The notes under the pieces: generated by a model
Told to the model about the DNA's origin: nothing
Databases searched by the model: none
What the model saw: only the letters and a program-made list of their open reading frames with translations
Program-made: the position numbers and the translations under genes
Shown here: positions 1-6,055 of the stretch, piece by piece
How positions within the stretch are numbered: the stretch's first letter is position 1
How the letters are laid out: each line of letters begins with the position of its first letter
Assembly (NCBI RefSeq): GCF_002506515.1
Contig: NZ_DAXS01000050.1
Span: 1-16,019 of the forward strand
DNA from: Caldivirga sp. UBA161
GTDB lineage: Archaea > Thermoproteota > Thermoprotei > Thermoproteales > Thermocladiaceae
Direction: 5' to 3'
Length of the DNA: 16,019 nt

Positions 1-46
1 TACGGGTTAAGAGCCCGCCGCTCTGGCCAGGCTGAGCTACGGGCCC
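1..46 (-). tRNA. tRNA-Lys (CUU), partial, runs off the left edge
   Basis: Read on the minus strand from 46 downwards, the sequence begins with acceptor strand GGGCCCG, then TA, a D-arm (GCTC...GAGC), and an anticodon stem GCGGG/CCCGT closing the seven-base loop CTCTTAA. The anticodon is CUU (plus-strand bases 9-11), so it decodes the lysine codon AAG. No intron is present at the common archaeal position after base 37, because the stem closes directly. The variable loop, T-arm and 3' acceptor lie outside the window. A TATA box is placed about 26 bp upstream. Confidence 0.93.
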
Positions 47-71
47 TTCCTCATCTGCTATTAGTGGTGGG

Positions 72-79
72 TTTATAAG
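72..79 (-). promoter_or_regulatory. TATA box of the tRNA-Lys gene
   Basis: CTTATAAA on the minus strand, centred about 29 bp upstream of the tRNA 5' end and preceded by an A/C-rich stretch (AAAACC) that fits a BRE. It diverges from the adkA promoter. Confidence 0.7.
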
Positions 80-109
80 GTTTTACCTTAAGCCTAATGC
101 GCCTAAAGA

Positions 110-116
110 TTAAAAA
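110..116 (+). promoter_or_regulatory. TATA box of adkA
   Basis: TTAAAAA, centred about 25 bp before the GTG at 138. This spacing puts the transcription start at or next to the start codon, i.e. a leaderless mRNA. It also supports the GTG start. Confidence 0.55.
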
Positions 117-137
117 CCCAACTTAAGATTACCTTCT

Positions 138-752
138 GTGAGGCTAATTGTTGTTGCCGTTCCTGGTGCTGGTAAGTCAACTATACTTGGGATTGTTAAG
201 AGTAAATTACCTGATGTGACTGTTGTTAATTACGGTGACTACATGTTTGATGTTGCCAAGAGGCGTTACGGGATAACGCATAGGGATGAGATGAGGAGGA
301 AGCTACCCCTCAGTGAGTATAGGAGAGTTCAGGAAATAGCCGCTGAGGAGATTGCTAAATTACCCGGCGATACTCTAATAGATACCCACGCCGCAATAAG
401 GATGGGTGGTGGCTTCTACCCTGGCTTACCCAGTAGGATTGTGGAGAGGCTAATGCCTGATGCAATAATTGTGCTTGAGTTTAACCCAATGGATATTATT
501 CAGAGGAGGATGAAGGATGAGGCCCTTAGGATTAGGGAGAAGGAGACTCCCCAGGAGATTGAGCTTCATCAATTGGCTAATAGGCATTACGCCTTCGCGG
601 CAGCCAATGAGGCTGAGTGCCCTGTCTACATACTTGACTTCCATAATAAGGTTCAGGAGAAGCCATTTCAACACGCTGAGGAGGCTGCAGCATTCATAGT
701 TGACTTACTGATTAAGAATAGGCAGAGTAGCTTAAATGCACCTCAGCCTTAG
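138..752 (+). CDS. adkA: archaeal-type adenylate kinase
   Basis: Interconverts ATP + AMP and 2 ADP in the cytoplasm. The 204-residue protein opens with a P-loop (PGAGKST, residues 9-15). It then shows the family landmarks of the archaeal AdkA group: NYGDYM at about 31-36, RDEMRRKLP at 49-57, DTHAAIR at 82-88 and a GFYPGLP segment at 92-98. These match the crenarchaeal/methanogen AdkA family rather than the bacterial Adk, which has a different lid. Length is close to the usual 190-200 residues. The GTG start gives the usual short strand before the P-loop, and a TATA box at -25 supports it. It is transcribed divergently from the tRNA and followed by a 60-bp gap with its own promoter for the next gene. 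Confidence 0.93.
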   Translation: MRLIVVAVPGAGKSTILGIVKSKLPDVTVVNYGDYMFDVAKRRYGITHRDEMRRKLPLSEYRRVQEIAAEEIAKLPGDTLIDTHAAIRMGGGFYPGLPSRIVERLMPDAIIVLEFNPMDIIQRRMKDEALRIREKETPQEIELHQLANRHYAFAAANEAECPVYILDFHNKVQEKPFQHAEEAAAFIVDLLIKNRQSSLNAPQP

Positions 753-783
753 TAATGAAGGTATTGAATCATAAATGATACAC

Positions 784-791
784 TAATAAAA
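784..791 (+). promoter_or_regulatory. TATA box of the wHTH/ATPase operon
   Basis: TAATAAAA, centred about 25 bp upstream of the GTG at 813, the spacing expected for a leaderless archaeal transcript. Supports this GTG as the start and 813-2143 as a separate transcription unit from adkA. Confidence 0.5.
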
Positions 792-812
792 CACCAGTAA
801 GGTTAACTTAAC

Positions 813-1322
813 GTGCCTATTAATGAGAGGAAGCTAGCCATAGTCTCAGGCATTGTGCTTGGGGAGGATTCTGAAGCTGGGATTAGCGTTAGGTTAAGTG
901 AATTAAGGCAAGTCTTATCCAGGAGGGTTAGTAATCCTGATGCAGTAATAGGGAAGCTCACTGAGGAGGGCGTGTTTAAAATGGAGAAGGTCGGGGGCGG
1001 CTTCAGGGTCATTATTCAATACACGCCTGAGGTGAGGGGTATATACAGTAATGTGATTGAGCCAACAATATCATTCGATGACTTCGTTAAGGAGTTGAAC
1101 AACGCAGTAATTAAGTACGCCAACCCAGCAACAGGCTATGCTGACTTGGGTGCTGTTATGAAGCATGTATGTGGTAGGCTGGGTATAGGGGAACTGGACT
1201 TCGACCAATTGTTCCTTAAGGCCATTAGAATTAATGGGAGGAGGTACGTGCTGAGTTACGGTGGATCACATAGAATTAGGGTTGGTTCAGGGTACTATGG
1301 GTTAGTTAAGGTGATTCCATAA
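813..1322 (+). CDS. uncharacterised small protein, possibly two winged helices
   Basis: A 169-residue soluble protein that I do not recognise by name. Residues about 5-70 look like a winged helix: a helix, then LSELRQVLSRR, then PDAVIGKLTEEGVF as a candidate recognition helix, and a KVGGGFRVI wing. Residues about 90-167 may form a second such unit ending in a basic, glycine-rich wing (GSHRIRVGSGYYGL). There is no signal peptide, membrane segment or obvious catalytic motif. Its TAA overlaps the ATG of the downstream ATPase by one base, so the two are almost certainly co-translated and probably work together. The unit sits directly upstream of gins23-mcm, which hints at DNA replication or chromosome maintenance, but this is guilt by association only. 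The wHTH reading is by eye. Confidence 0.8.
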   Translation: MPINERKLAIVSGIVLGEDSEAGISVRLSELRQVLSRRVSNPDAVIGKLTEEGVFKMEKVGGGFRVIIQYTPEVRGIYSNVIEPTISFDDFVKELNNAVIKYANPATGYADLGAVMKHVCGRLGIGELDFDQLFLKAIRINGRRYVLSYGGSHRIRVGSGYYGLVKVIP

Positions 1323-2143
1323 TGCAAAGCAAGTTATTAGCCACACCGGAGAGGGCCAATATACTGCTTGGGCCATCTTGGAGGGCTGTGAAGGATAAGG
1401 TAATGGGTATGATTAATGACTACCAGTTAATGGCCCTAGTGGGTAGGGCCGGGTCAGGTAAGACTCACATGGTCCTAAACCTATGCAGTGAACTTAGGAG
1501 GGAGTGGTTATGCATGTACCTTGATGCAGCCCAGTTAATTGATAAGAGGCTTGGCCAATTATTGAGTGTAGCTGTTAAGGATAATGAGGACTTCATTAAG
1601 GGGGTCTTGAGGGTGGCCAAGTCAAAGAGGCTTAGTAATGCATTATCTAGGTTTATTAAGTTAAGTATTAATGACCTCATGGCAGCATCCTTGAATTATC
1701 CTGTGGACTTCCTAACAATGCTCCATGACTTAACCCTAGCCGTTGGCTTAAGGGGCTTAGTAATAATTATCGATGAGGGTGCCTTAAGTCAAGATGACCA
1801 ATCAATAGGGGGATTCATAACTGCGGTACATACTTTAAGAAACACAATGCCTAGGTTAAGCGGCTTAAGGGTTATCTTAACCATGCTTCCCGATGTGGTT
1901 GATTACATTGCTAAAAACGACCCACCACTCTTCGAGATACTGAACATGGGTGTAATCAATATGCCTGATTACGTAACTGAAGAGGATTTAATGGAAGTGG
2001 CTGATGCATATGGCTTGAATGGTGAATTACTTGGATTAATTAAAGCAAGCAACTTATCAATGAGGCAAATCATATGTGTAGCTGAGTTGAAGGACCTCCA
2101 GAAGTGTGGGCTTCAAGGTGAGGTTGAGGTAACCATAACTTAA
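1322..2143 (+). CDS. ORC/Cdc6- or STAND-like P-loop ATPase
   Basis: A 273-residue ATPase. Walker A is GRAGSGKT at residues 41-48, and Walker B is LVIIIDEGA at about 146-154 with D151 and E152. A likely sensor-1 strand follows (GLRVILTML, 181-189), then a helical lid-like region (EEDLMEVADAYGL) comparable in layout to the ORC/Cdc6 and archaeal STAND ATPases. It is shorter than Orc1/Cdc6 (about 400) and lacks a C-terminal winged helix. The preceding gene, coupled by a one-base overlap, could supply DNA binding in trans. ATP binding and hydrolysis are well supported; the specific role is unknown. The next gene (gins23) has its own TATA box, so the two units are adjacent but probably independently transcribed. 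It could be an accessory loader or regulator for MCM, or an unrelated ATPase. Confidence 0.85.
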   Translation: MQSKLLATPERANILLGPSWRAVKDKVMGMINDYQLMALVGRAGSGKTHMVLNLCSELRREWLCMYLDAAQLIDKRLGQLLSVAVKDNEDFIKGVLRVAKSKRLSNALSRFIKLSINDLMAASLNYPVDFLTMLHDLTLAVGLRGLVIIIDEGALSQDDQSIGGFITAVHTLRNTMPRLSGLRVILTMLPDVVDYIAKNDPPLFEILNMGVINMPDYVTEEDLMEVADAYGLNGELLGLIKASNLSMRQIICVAELKDLQKCGLQGEVEVTIT

Positions 2144-2183
2144 TACTTTAAGTTAATTATAGGGAAGTATTTTACCTAATTCC

Positions 2184-2191
2184 CTTATAAG
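2184..2191 (+). promoter_or_regulatory. TATA box of gins23-mcm
   Basis: CTTATAAG, centred about 29 bp upstream of the ATG at 2217. This spacing implies a leader of only a few bases and an independent promoter for the replication pair. Confidence 0.65.
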
Positions 2192-2216
2192 GTCCCCAGC
2201 CTAAGTAGCACTAGGC

Positions 2217-2735
2217 ATGCCATCAGTGTTATCTGTGATTTCAACGGCGGTGGCTGGGCAGGGGATTAAGGTCATTGTTAGTAGAGATATACCTAAGGTG
2301 GAGGTTAATGGAATCTCCTTTGGAGGCTACTCCACGGGTGATTTAGTCACATTACCAGTGCCTCTGGTTGAGAGGCTTCTTAGGCGTAGGTATGTTTCAT
2401 TAACTCAACAGGACTTAGTTACAGTAGATGATGTTAAGAGGATTCACTGGACTGAGGGTAAGGATACTGAATTAACTAAGCTTGATAAGTTATTCTACGT
2501 TAAGGCTAGGTTAAGCGCATTAAGTAATGGCCAGGGTAATTCAAGGGAATTAATGCTTGCCTTAAAGGACTTAATCTCCATTAGGCTTAAGAAGATACTG
2601 AACATGATTAGCGTATCACCATCAGGCTTACCTCAGGAAATCATGGATAAGTTAACCATTGAGGAGGAGCTGCTTGTTAAGGAGTTAACTAGGGTTATTA
2701 ATCCATGGTTCAGCATGGTGATTAACAGTGAGTAA
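2217..2735 (+). CDS. gins23: GINS complex subunit Gins23
   Basis: Part of the archaeal CMG-like replicative helicase, where GINS binds MCM and a Cdc45/GAN-type partner. The 172-residue protein begins with a small beta-rich B-domain (about 17-60, including GDLVTLPVPLVERLLRRRYV) followed by a helical A-domain (about 65-165). That B-then-A order is the Gins23 arrangement; Gins15/51 has the opposite order. The identification rests on domain order and on position immediately upstream of mcm, the gene order known from Sulfolobus, because sequence conservation in this family is low. The stop codon overlaps the mcm GTG start region by 8 bases, indicating translational coupling. A TATA box at about -29 supports the start. 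Confidence 0.8.
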   Translation: MPSVLSVISTAVAGQGIKVIVSRDIPKVEVNGISFGGYSTGDLVTLPVPLVERLLRRRYVSLTQQDLVTVDDVKRIHWTEGKDTELTKLDKLFYVKARLSALSNGQGNSRELMLALKDLISIRLKKILNMISVSPSGLPQEIMDKLTIEEELLVKELTRVINPWFSMVINSE

Positions 2736-4794
2736 TGAGGAGCTGCTTCAATTAAGTAGGGATGAGTTGGTTAATAGGATTGAGAAATTCCTGAGGCAGG
2801 TTGAGAAGTATGATGAGGAGTTAAGCCTAGTTATTGTGAATAGGAGGAGGTCACTTGTAGTGGACTTCAATGATCTCCTACTCTACGATAAGCAGTTAGC
2901 CGACTACTTGATTGAGAAGCCTGACTTAGTAACTGAAAGCGCCTCAGAGGCGGTTAGTAGGCTAATAGCGGAAAAGGACCCTGAGTACGCTAGGCTTGTT
3001 CCAAGATTCCACGCCAGGTTTAGGTTAAGCCCAATGGAGAGGATGAGCATTAGGAGGCTTAGGAGCGAGCATTTAGGTAGGTTTGTTTCAATTGAGGGTA
3101 TTGTGCTTAGGCAGACGCCACCTATGCACTACGTTAAGATGGCTAAGTTCAGGTGTAATCAATGTGGATATGAGGTAACGGTAACCACTGACACATACAC
3201 CTCACTTCAACCACCCAAGAAATGCCCCCAATGCGGTGCAGTGAATTCAATGGTTTTTGTAACCGAGGAGTCGGTGATAACTGACTGGCAGAAGATACTT
3301 ATTCAAGAGAAGCCTGAGGAGACTCCATCAGGTCAATTACCAAGGAGTATTGAAGCCGTCTTAACCGATGACCTAGTTGACACGGTTAAACCCGGCGATA
3401 GGGTTATGCTGAGTGGGGTGCTTGAGATAAACTTATTTGAACCAAGGAGAGGAAAGTTACCGGTATTCTCAAGGCTTATTAATGTTAATTACATTGAGAG
3501 CCTACAGAAGGAGTTCGCTGAAATAGAAATAACACCCCAGGATGAGCAGGAGATAAGGAAATTAGCCATGCTTCCTGACATTAAGGAGAGGATTATTGCA
3601 TCAATAGCACCCTCAATATATGGCCTCGACGACGTCAAGGAGGCTATAGCCTGCCTACTCTTCGGTGGAGTACCTAAGGAACTGCCTGATGGAACGAGGA
3701 TAAGAGGCGACATACATGTTCTACTGGTCGGTGATCCAGGTACTGCTAAGTCGCAGTTACTTAAATACGTGGCCAGGATAGCCCCAAGGGCAGTCTACAC
3801 CACTGGTAAGGGATCTACAGCAGCTGGTTTAACGGCAGCTGTGGTTAGGGATGGGTTAACCGGTGAATTCTACCTTGAGGCTGGTGCACTAGTCTTAGCT
3901 GATATGGGGGTTGCTGTGGTTGATGAGATTGATAAGATGGATGCTAAGGATAGGGTAGCCATGCATGAAGCCATGGAGCAGCAGACAGTCTCAATAGCTA
4001 AAGCCGGCATATTAGCCACACTTAACGCCAGGGCAAGCGTCCTAGCAGCCTCAAACCCAGCCTTCGGTAGGTACCTACCCAATAGGACTGTGGCCGAGAA
4101 TGTTGACTTACCTGTAACCCTATTGTCAAGGTTTGATCTAATATTCATAATTAAAGATGAGCCTAACATTGATAGGGATAGAACTGTGGCTGAGCATGTG
4201 GCTAAGTTACACTCAGGTGAACTGACTCAAGGCTTCAGGAACATGATTAGGGTTGATTTACTTAGGAAGTATATTGCGTACGCCAGGAAGTACGTTAAGC
4301 CAGTCCTCACTCCTGAGGCTAAGGATAGGATAGTGGGCTTCTACACTCAAATGAGGGCTAAATCAACCCAGGAGGCTGGCTCACCGGTAGCTATTACTGC
4401 TAGGCAGCTTGAGGCCTTGATTAGGTTAACTGAGGCTGAGGCTAAGATGAGGCTAAGCAGCATAGCCACCGCTGAGGATGCTGAGAGGGCCATTAGGTTA
4501 TTCATGAGGTTCCTGCAGAGTGTTGGTATTGATATGGAGACCGGTAACATCGACATTGACGTAATCATGACTGGTAAGCCCAGGAGCCAGCAGGAGAAGA
4601 TTGCCTTACTAATGAGCCTAATAGCTAAGCTTGAGCAGATTAATAATAATAAGCCAATTAAGGTTGAGGAACTTTATAGGGAGGCTGAGAATGAGGGGCT
4701 TGATAGGGGTACTGTGGATAAGATATTAAGCATACTTAAGAGTAATGGTGAAATATACGCACCTAAGCAGGGTTACATTAAGAGAACAGTCTAA
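2728..4794 (+). CDS. mcm: MCM replicative DNA helicase
   Basis: ATP-driven 3'-5' hexameric helicase that unwinds DNA at the replication fork. The 688-residue length is typical of archaeal MCM. The N-terminal domain contains a four-cysteine zinc site (C143, C146, C166, C169). The AAA+ core has Walker A GDPGTAKS (335-342), Walker B VAVVDEIDKM (395-404), a sensor-1 ASNPAFGRY segment (441-449) and the arginine-finger SRFD (467-470). A winged helix closes the C-terminus (about 610-685). The GTG start overlaps the gins23 stop by 8 bases; no in-frame alternative fits the conserved N-terminal helix better. All key residues are present. The 3' end is followed closely by a minus-strand sRNA whose 3' end lies within a few bases of the mcm stop codon. 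Confidence 0.97.
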   Translation: MSNEELLQLSRDELVNRIEKFLRQVEKYDEELSLVIVNRRRSLVVDFNDLLLYDKQLADYLIEKPDLVTESASEAVSRLIAEKDPEYARLVPRFHARFRLSPMERMSIRRLRSEHLGRFVSIEGIVLRQTPPMHYVKMAKFRCNQCGYEVTVTTDTYTSLQPPKKCPQCGAVNSMVFVTEESVITDWQKILIQEKPEETPSGQLPRSIEAVLTDDLVDTVKPGDRVMLSGVLEINLFEPRRGKLPVFSRLINVNYIESLQKEFAEIEITPQDEQEIRKLAMLPDIKERIIASIAPSIYGLDDVKEAIACLLFGGVPKELPDGTRIRGDIHVLLVGDPGTAKSQLLKYVARIAPRAVYTTGKGSTAAGLTAAVVRDGLTGEFYLEAGALVLADMGVAVVDEIDKMDAKDRVAMHEAMEQQTVSIAKAGILATLNARASVLAASNPAFGRYLPNRTVAENVDLPVTLLSRFDLIFIIKDEPNIDRDRTVAEHVAKLHSGELTQGFRNMIRVDLLRKYIAYARKYVKPVLTPEAKDRIVGFYTQMRAKSTQEAGSPVAITARQLEALIRLTEAEAKMRLSSIATAEDAERAIRLFMRFLQSVGIDMETGNIDIDVIMTGKPRSQQEKIALLMSLIAKLEQINNNKPIKVEELYREAENEGLDRGTVDKILSILKSNGEIYAPKQGYIKRTV

Positions 4795-4796
4795 TT

Positions 4797-4849
4797 TTCA
4801 GCCGGTACGTGAATACTTCACTCCTCCGCCACGAGGGCTCTCATCACTG
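4797..4849 (-). ncRNA. C/D box sRNA, 2'-O-methylation guide candidate
   Basis: Read on the minus strand, a perfect C box GTGATGA (4847-4841) is followed by a 12-nt guide (4840-4829), D' box CGGA (4828-4825), a 3-nt spacer, C' box GTGAAGT (4821-4815), a 13-nt guide (4814-4802) and D box CTGA (4801-4798). Box order, two guides of 12-13 nt, a 3-nt D'-C' gap and total length near 53 nt all match archaeal C/D sRNAs, which direct fibrillarin with L7Ae and Nop5 to rRNA or tRNA. D' and C' are variant boxes, as is common. A TATA box lies about 25 bp upstream. By the N+5 rule the D guide would target a U in CCGGU-ACGUGAAU and the D' guide a G in CCACG-AGGGCUC. I could not place either target with confidence. 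The RNA ends a few bases from the mcm stop codon. Confidence 0.75.
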
Positions 4850-4869
4850 TTAAATTAGGCTAAGGGCCT

Positions 4870-4877
4870 CTTTTAAA
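4870..4877 (-). promoter_or_regulatory. TATA box of the C/D box sRNA
   Basis: TTTAAAAG on the minus strand, centred about 25 bp upstream of the predicted sRNA 5' end. It lies between the aminopropyltransferase stop (4899) and the sRNA, so the sRNA can be transcribed on its own rather than only as a read-through product. Confidence 0.55.
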
Positions 4878-4898
4878 CTACACTAATGAGGGGTGAAA

Positions 4899-5825
4899 TT
4901 AAGTTCGGCTATAGGAGCCTAAGGTCATTAATGCTGAGTGTACTTTACCATTATAGAACCTTGTCTTAACACCGTTAACCCTCAAAACTGCATCAACTAT
5001 ATCACTACTTAACTTAACTGGATTAACCCCCTTGGTTGCTAGGATGAAGCTTTCAGCGTACATGAATGACGGTACCCAAACCTGGTATTCAGTGACTAGA
5101 GGGAAAATTAATTTAACAATATCGTAAACAAGCCTATACTCCTTAGGGAATAGGAAGCTTGAACCAGCCTGCACAATTAATGCCCCATTATCATTAAGCA
5201 TACTGTAAATACCCTTAATCACATCAACTGAGTAGACCTTAGCACCAATCTCTGATCCATATGGGTCCGTTAAATCCATTACAATAACATCAAACTTCTC
5301 CCCAGCGGCTGCAGTATTCCTAACATAATCAACGGCATCCTGGTAAATCTCCTTAACCCTTGGGTCCTTGAATGAGTCATTGTGGAACTCCTTAAGGTAC
5401 TCCTTAACGTACTTAATTAACTCATAGTCTATATCCACTGTAATAACCTCCTTAACACTACTATACTTCACAACCTCCCTCAAGGCGGCACCCTCACCAG
5501 TACCCAATATTAGTACCCTCTCAGGTTTACCAACAGCCACCATAGCTGGGTGAACTAGGGACTCATGGTAAATGTACTCATCAACCTGAGCCGACTGTAG
5601 AATGCCGTCTAGGAAAAGCGCCTTACCGAAATCCTCAAGCTCAACTATGAGGACATGCTGGTACTTAGTCCTTTCATTAACTAAAACCCTCCTAACACTC
5701 ATATATGCCCAAGTGTGAGGCGCAACATATTGAACGCATTGAAGTGGCATGGGTATTACATATCCATTACTCATAGATTTAAGGCTAGGCAGTGGGTTTA
5801 TTACTATACCCCTAAGCATATTCAC
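4899..5825 (-). CDS. speE: polyamine aminopropyltransferase (spermidine/thermospermine synthase family)
   Basis: Transfers an aminopropyl group from decarboxylated S-adenosylmethionine to a polyamine. The beta-hairpin N-terminal domain (about 20-75, ending FLDG) precedes a Rossmann methyltransferase-like fold with the cofactor loop GTGEG (108-112), the DE/YHE pair (82-88), HP (92-93) and the catalytic-loop DLTDP (184-188). DLTDP rather than the DSTDP of classical spermidine synthases, and the following YGSEIGAKVYS...LIVQAGS stretch, recall the ACL5/thermospermine synthase branch. This is compatible with the long and branched polyamines of hyperthermophiles, but the substrate is inferred. The GTG at 5825 gives 308 residues; the ATG codons at 5819 and 5774 are alternatives, the last giving 291 residues, closer to the usual family length. 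The TATA box at about 5868 leaves a leader of roughly 17 nt to the GTG. Confidence 0.9.
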   Translation of the reverse strand: MNMLRGIVINPLPSLKSMSNGYVIPMPLQCVQYVAPHTWAYMSVRRVLVNERTKYQHVLIVELEDFGKALFLDGILQSAQVDEYIYHESLVHPAMVAVGKPERVLILGTGEGAALREVVKYSSVKEVITVDIDYELIKYVKEYLKEFHNDSFKDPRVKEIYQDAVDYVRNTAAAGEKFDVIVMDLTDPYGSEIGAKVYSVDVIKGIYSMLNDNGALIVQAGSSFLFPKEYRLVYDIVKLIFPLVTEYQVWVPSFMYAESFILATKGVNPVKLSSDIVDAVLRVNGVKTRFYNGKVHSALMTLGSYSRT

Positions 5826-5864
5826 TCCGTAATTCAGGAAGTACCGACGATGTGGCTTAAGTAG

Positions 5865-5872
5865 CTTATATC
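5865..5872 (-). promoter_or_regulatory. TATA box of the aminopropyltransferase gene
   Basis: GATATAAG on the minus strand. The inferred transcription start is near 5842, leaving a short leader before the GTG at 5825, or about 70 nt before the ATG at 5774. Confidence 0.4.
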
Positions 5873-5901
5873 ACCCTCATAAGGAGTATCTGAAGTATGG
5901 G

Positions 5902-5923
5902 GATGCTCTAGTGGAATTGAAAC
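5902..5923 (+). repeat. solitary CRISPR-repeat-like sequence
   Basis: A sequence beginning GATGCTCT and ending GGAATTGAAAC has the 3' hallmark (GAATTGAAAC/G) and 22-25 nt length of crenarchaeal type I-A repeats such as those of Sulfolobus. Only one copy exists in the window, with no second repeat at spacer distance, so this is not an array. It could be an orphan repeat, a decayed array edge or chance. Confidence 0.25.
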
Positions 5924-6026
5924 CCCATAAATAGTGGGCCTTAGCTACTGCACAGTAAATACTGGCTATGAATCAAATATTAATGCGTATAATATAGCTC
6001 CTCCTTATCTCCACATTAATTCATCT

Positions 6027-6052
6027 GTAAGTTAACTTACCACTGAGGTAAG
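6027..6052 (-). terminator. overlapping inverted repeats just after the ABC permease gene
   Basis: A perfect 14-bp palindrome GTAAGTTAACTTAC (6027-6040) overlaps a second hairpin, CTTACC-ACTGA-GGTAAG (6036-6052), whose outer arm ends 3 bases from the permease stop codon. On the transcript these are mutually exclusive stem-loops immediately downstream of the coding region. A role in 3'-end formation or mRNA stability is likely, though no clear U-tract follows. Confidence 0.4.
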
Positions 6053-6055
6053 CTA

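Noticed and set aside
3870..4169. 99-codon minus-strand open frame inside mcm
   Set aside because: It lies fully opposite the conserved AAA+ core of mcm and has no family-like content; an antisense shadow.
4814..4821. GTATTCAC in the sRNA region is complementary to GUGAAUAC, a segment I recall from 16S rRNA near position 1380
   Set aside because: The match overlaps the C' box and is out of register with the D box guide, so it is not evidence for that methylation target.
5902..5923. Calling a CRISPR array here
   Set aside because: Only one repeat-like unit exists; there is no second copy at 60-70 bp spacing and no cas gene in the window.
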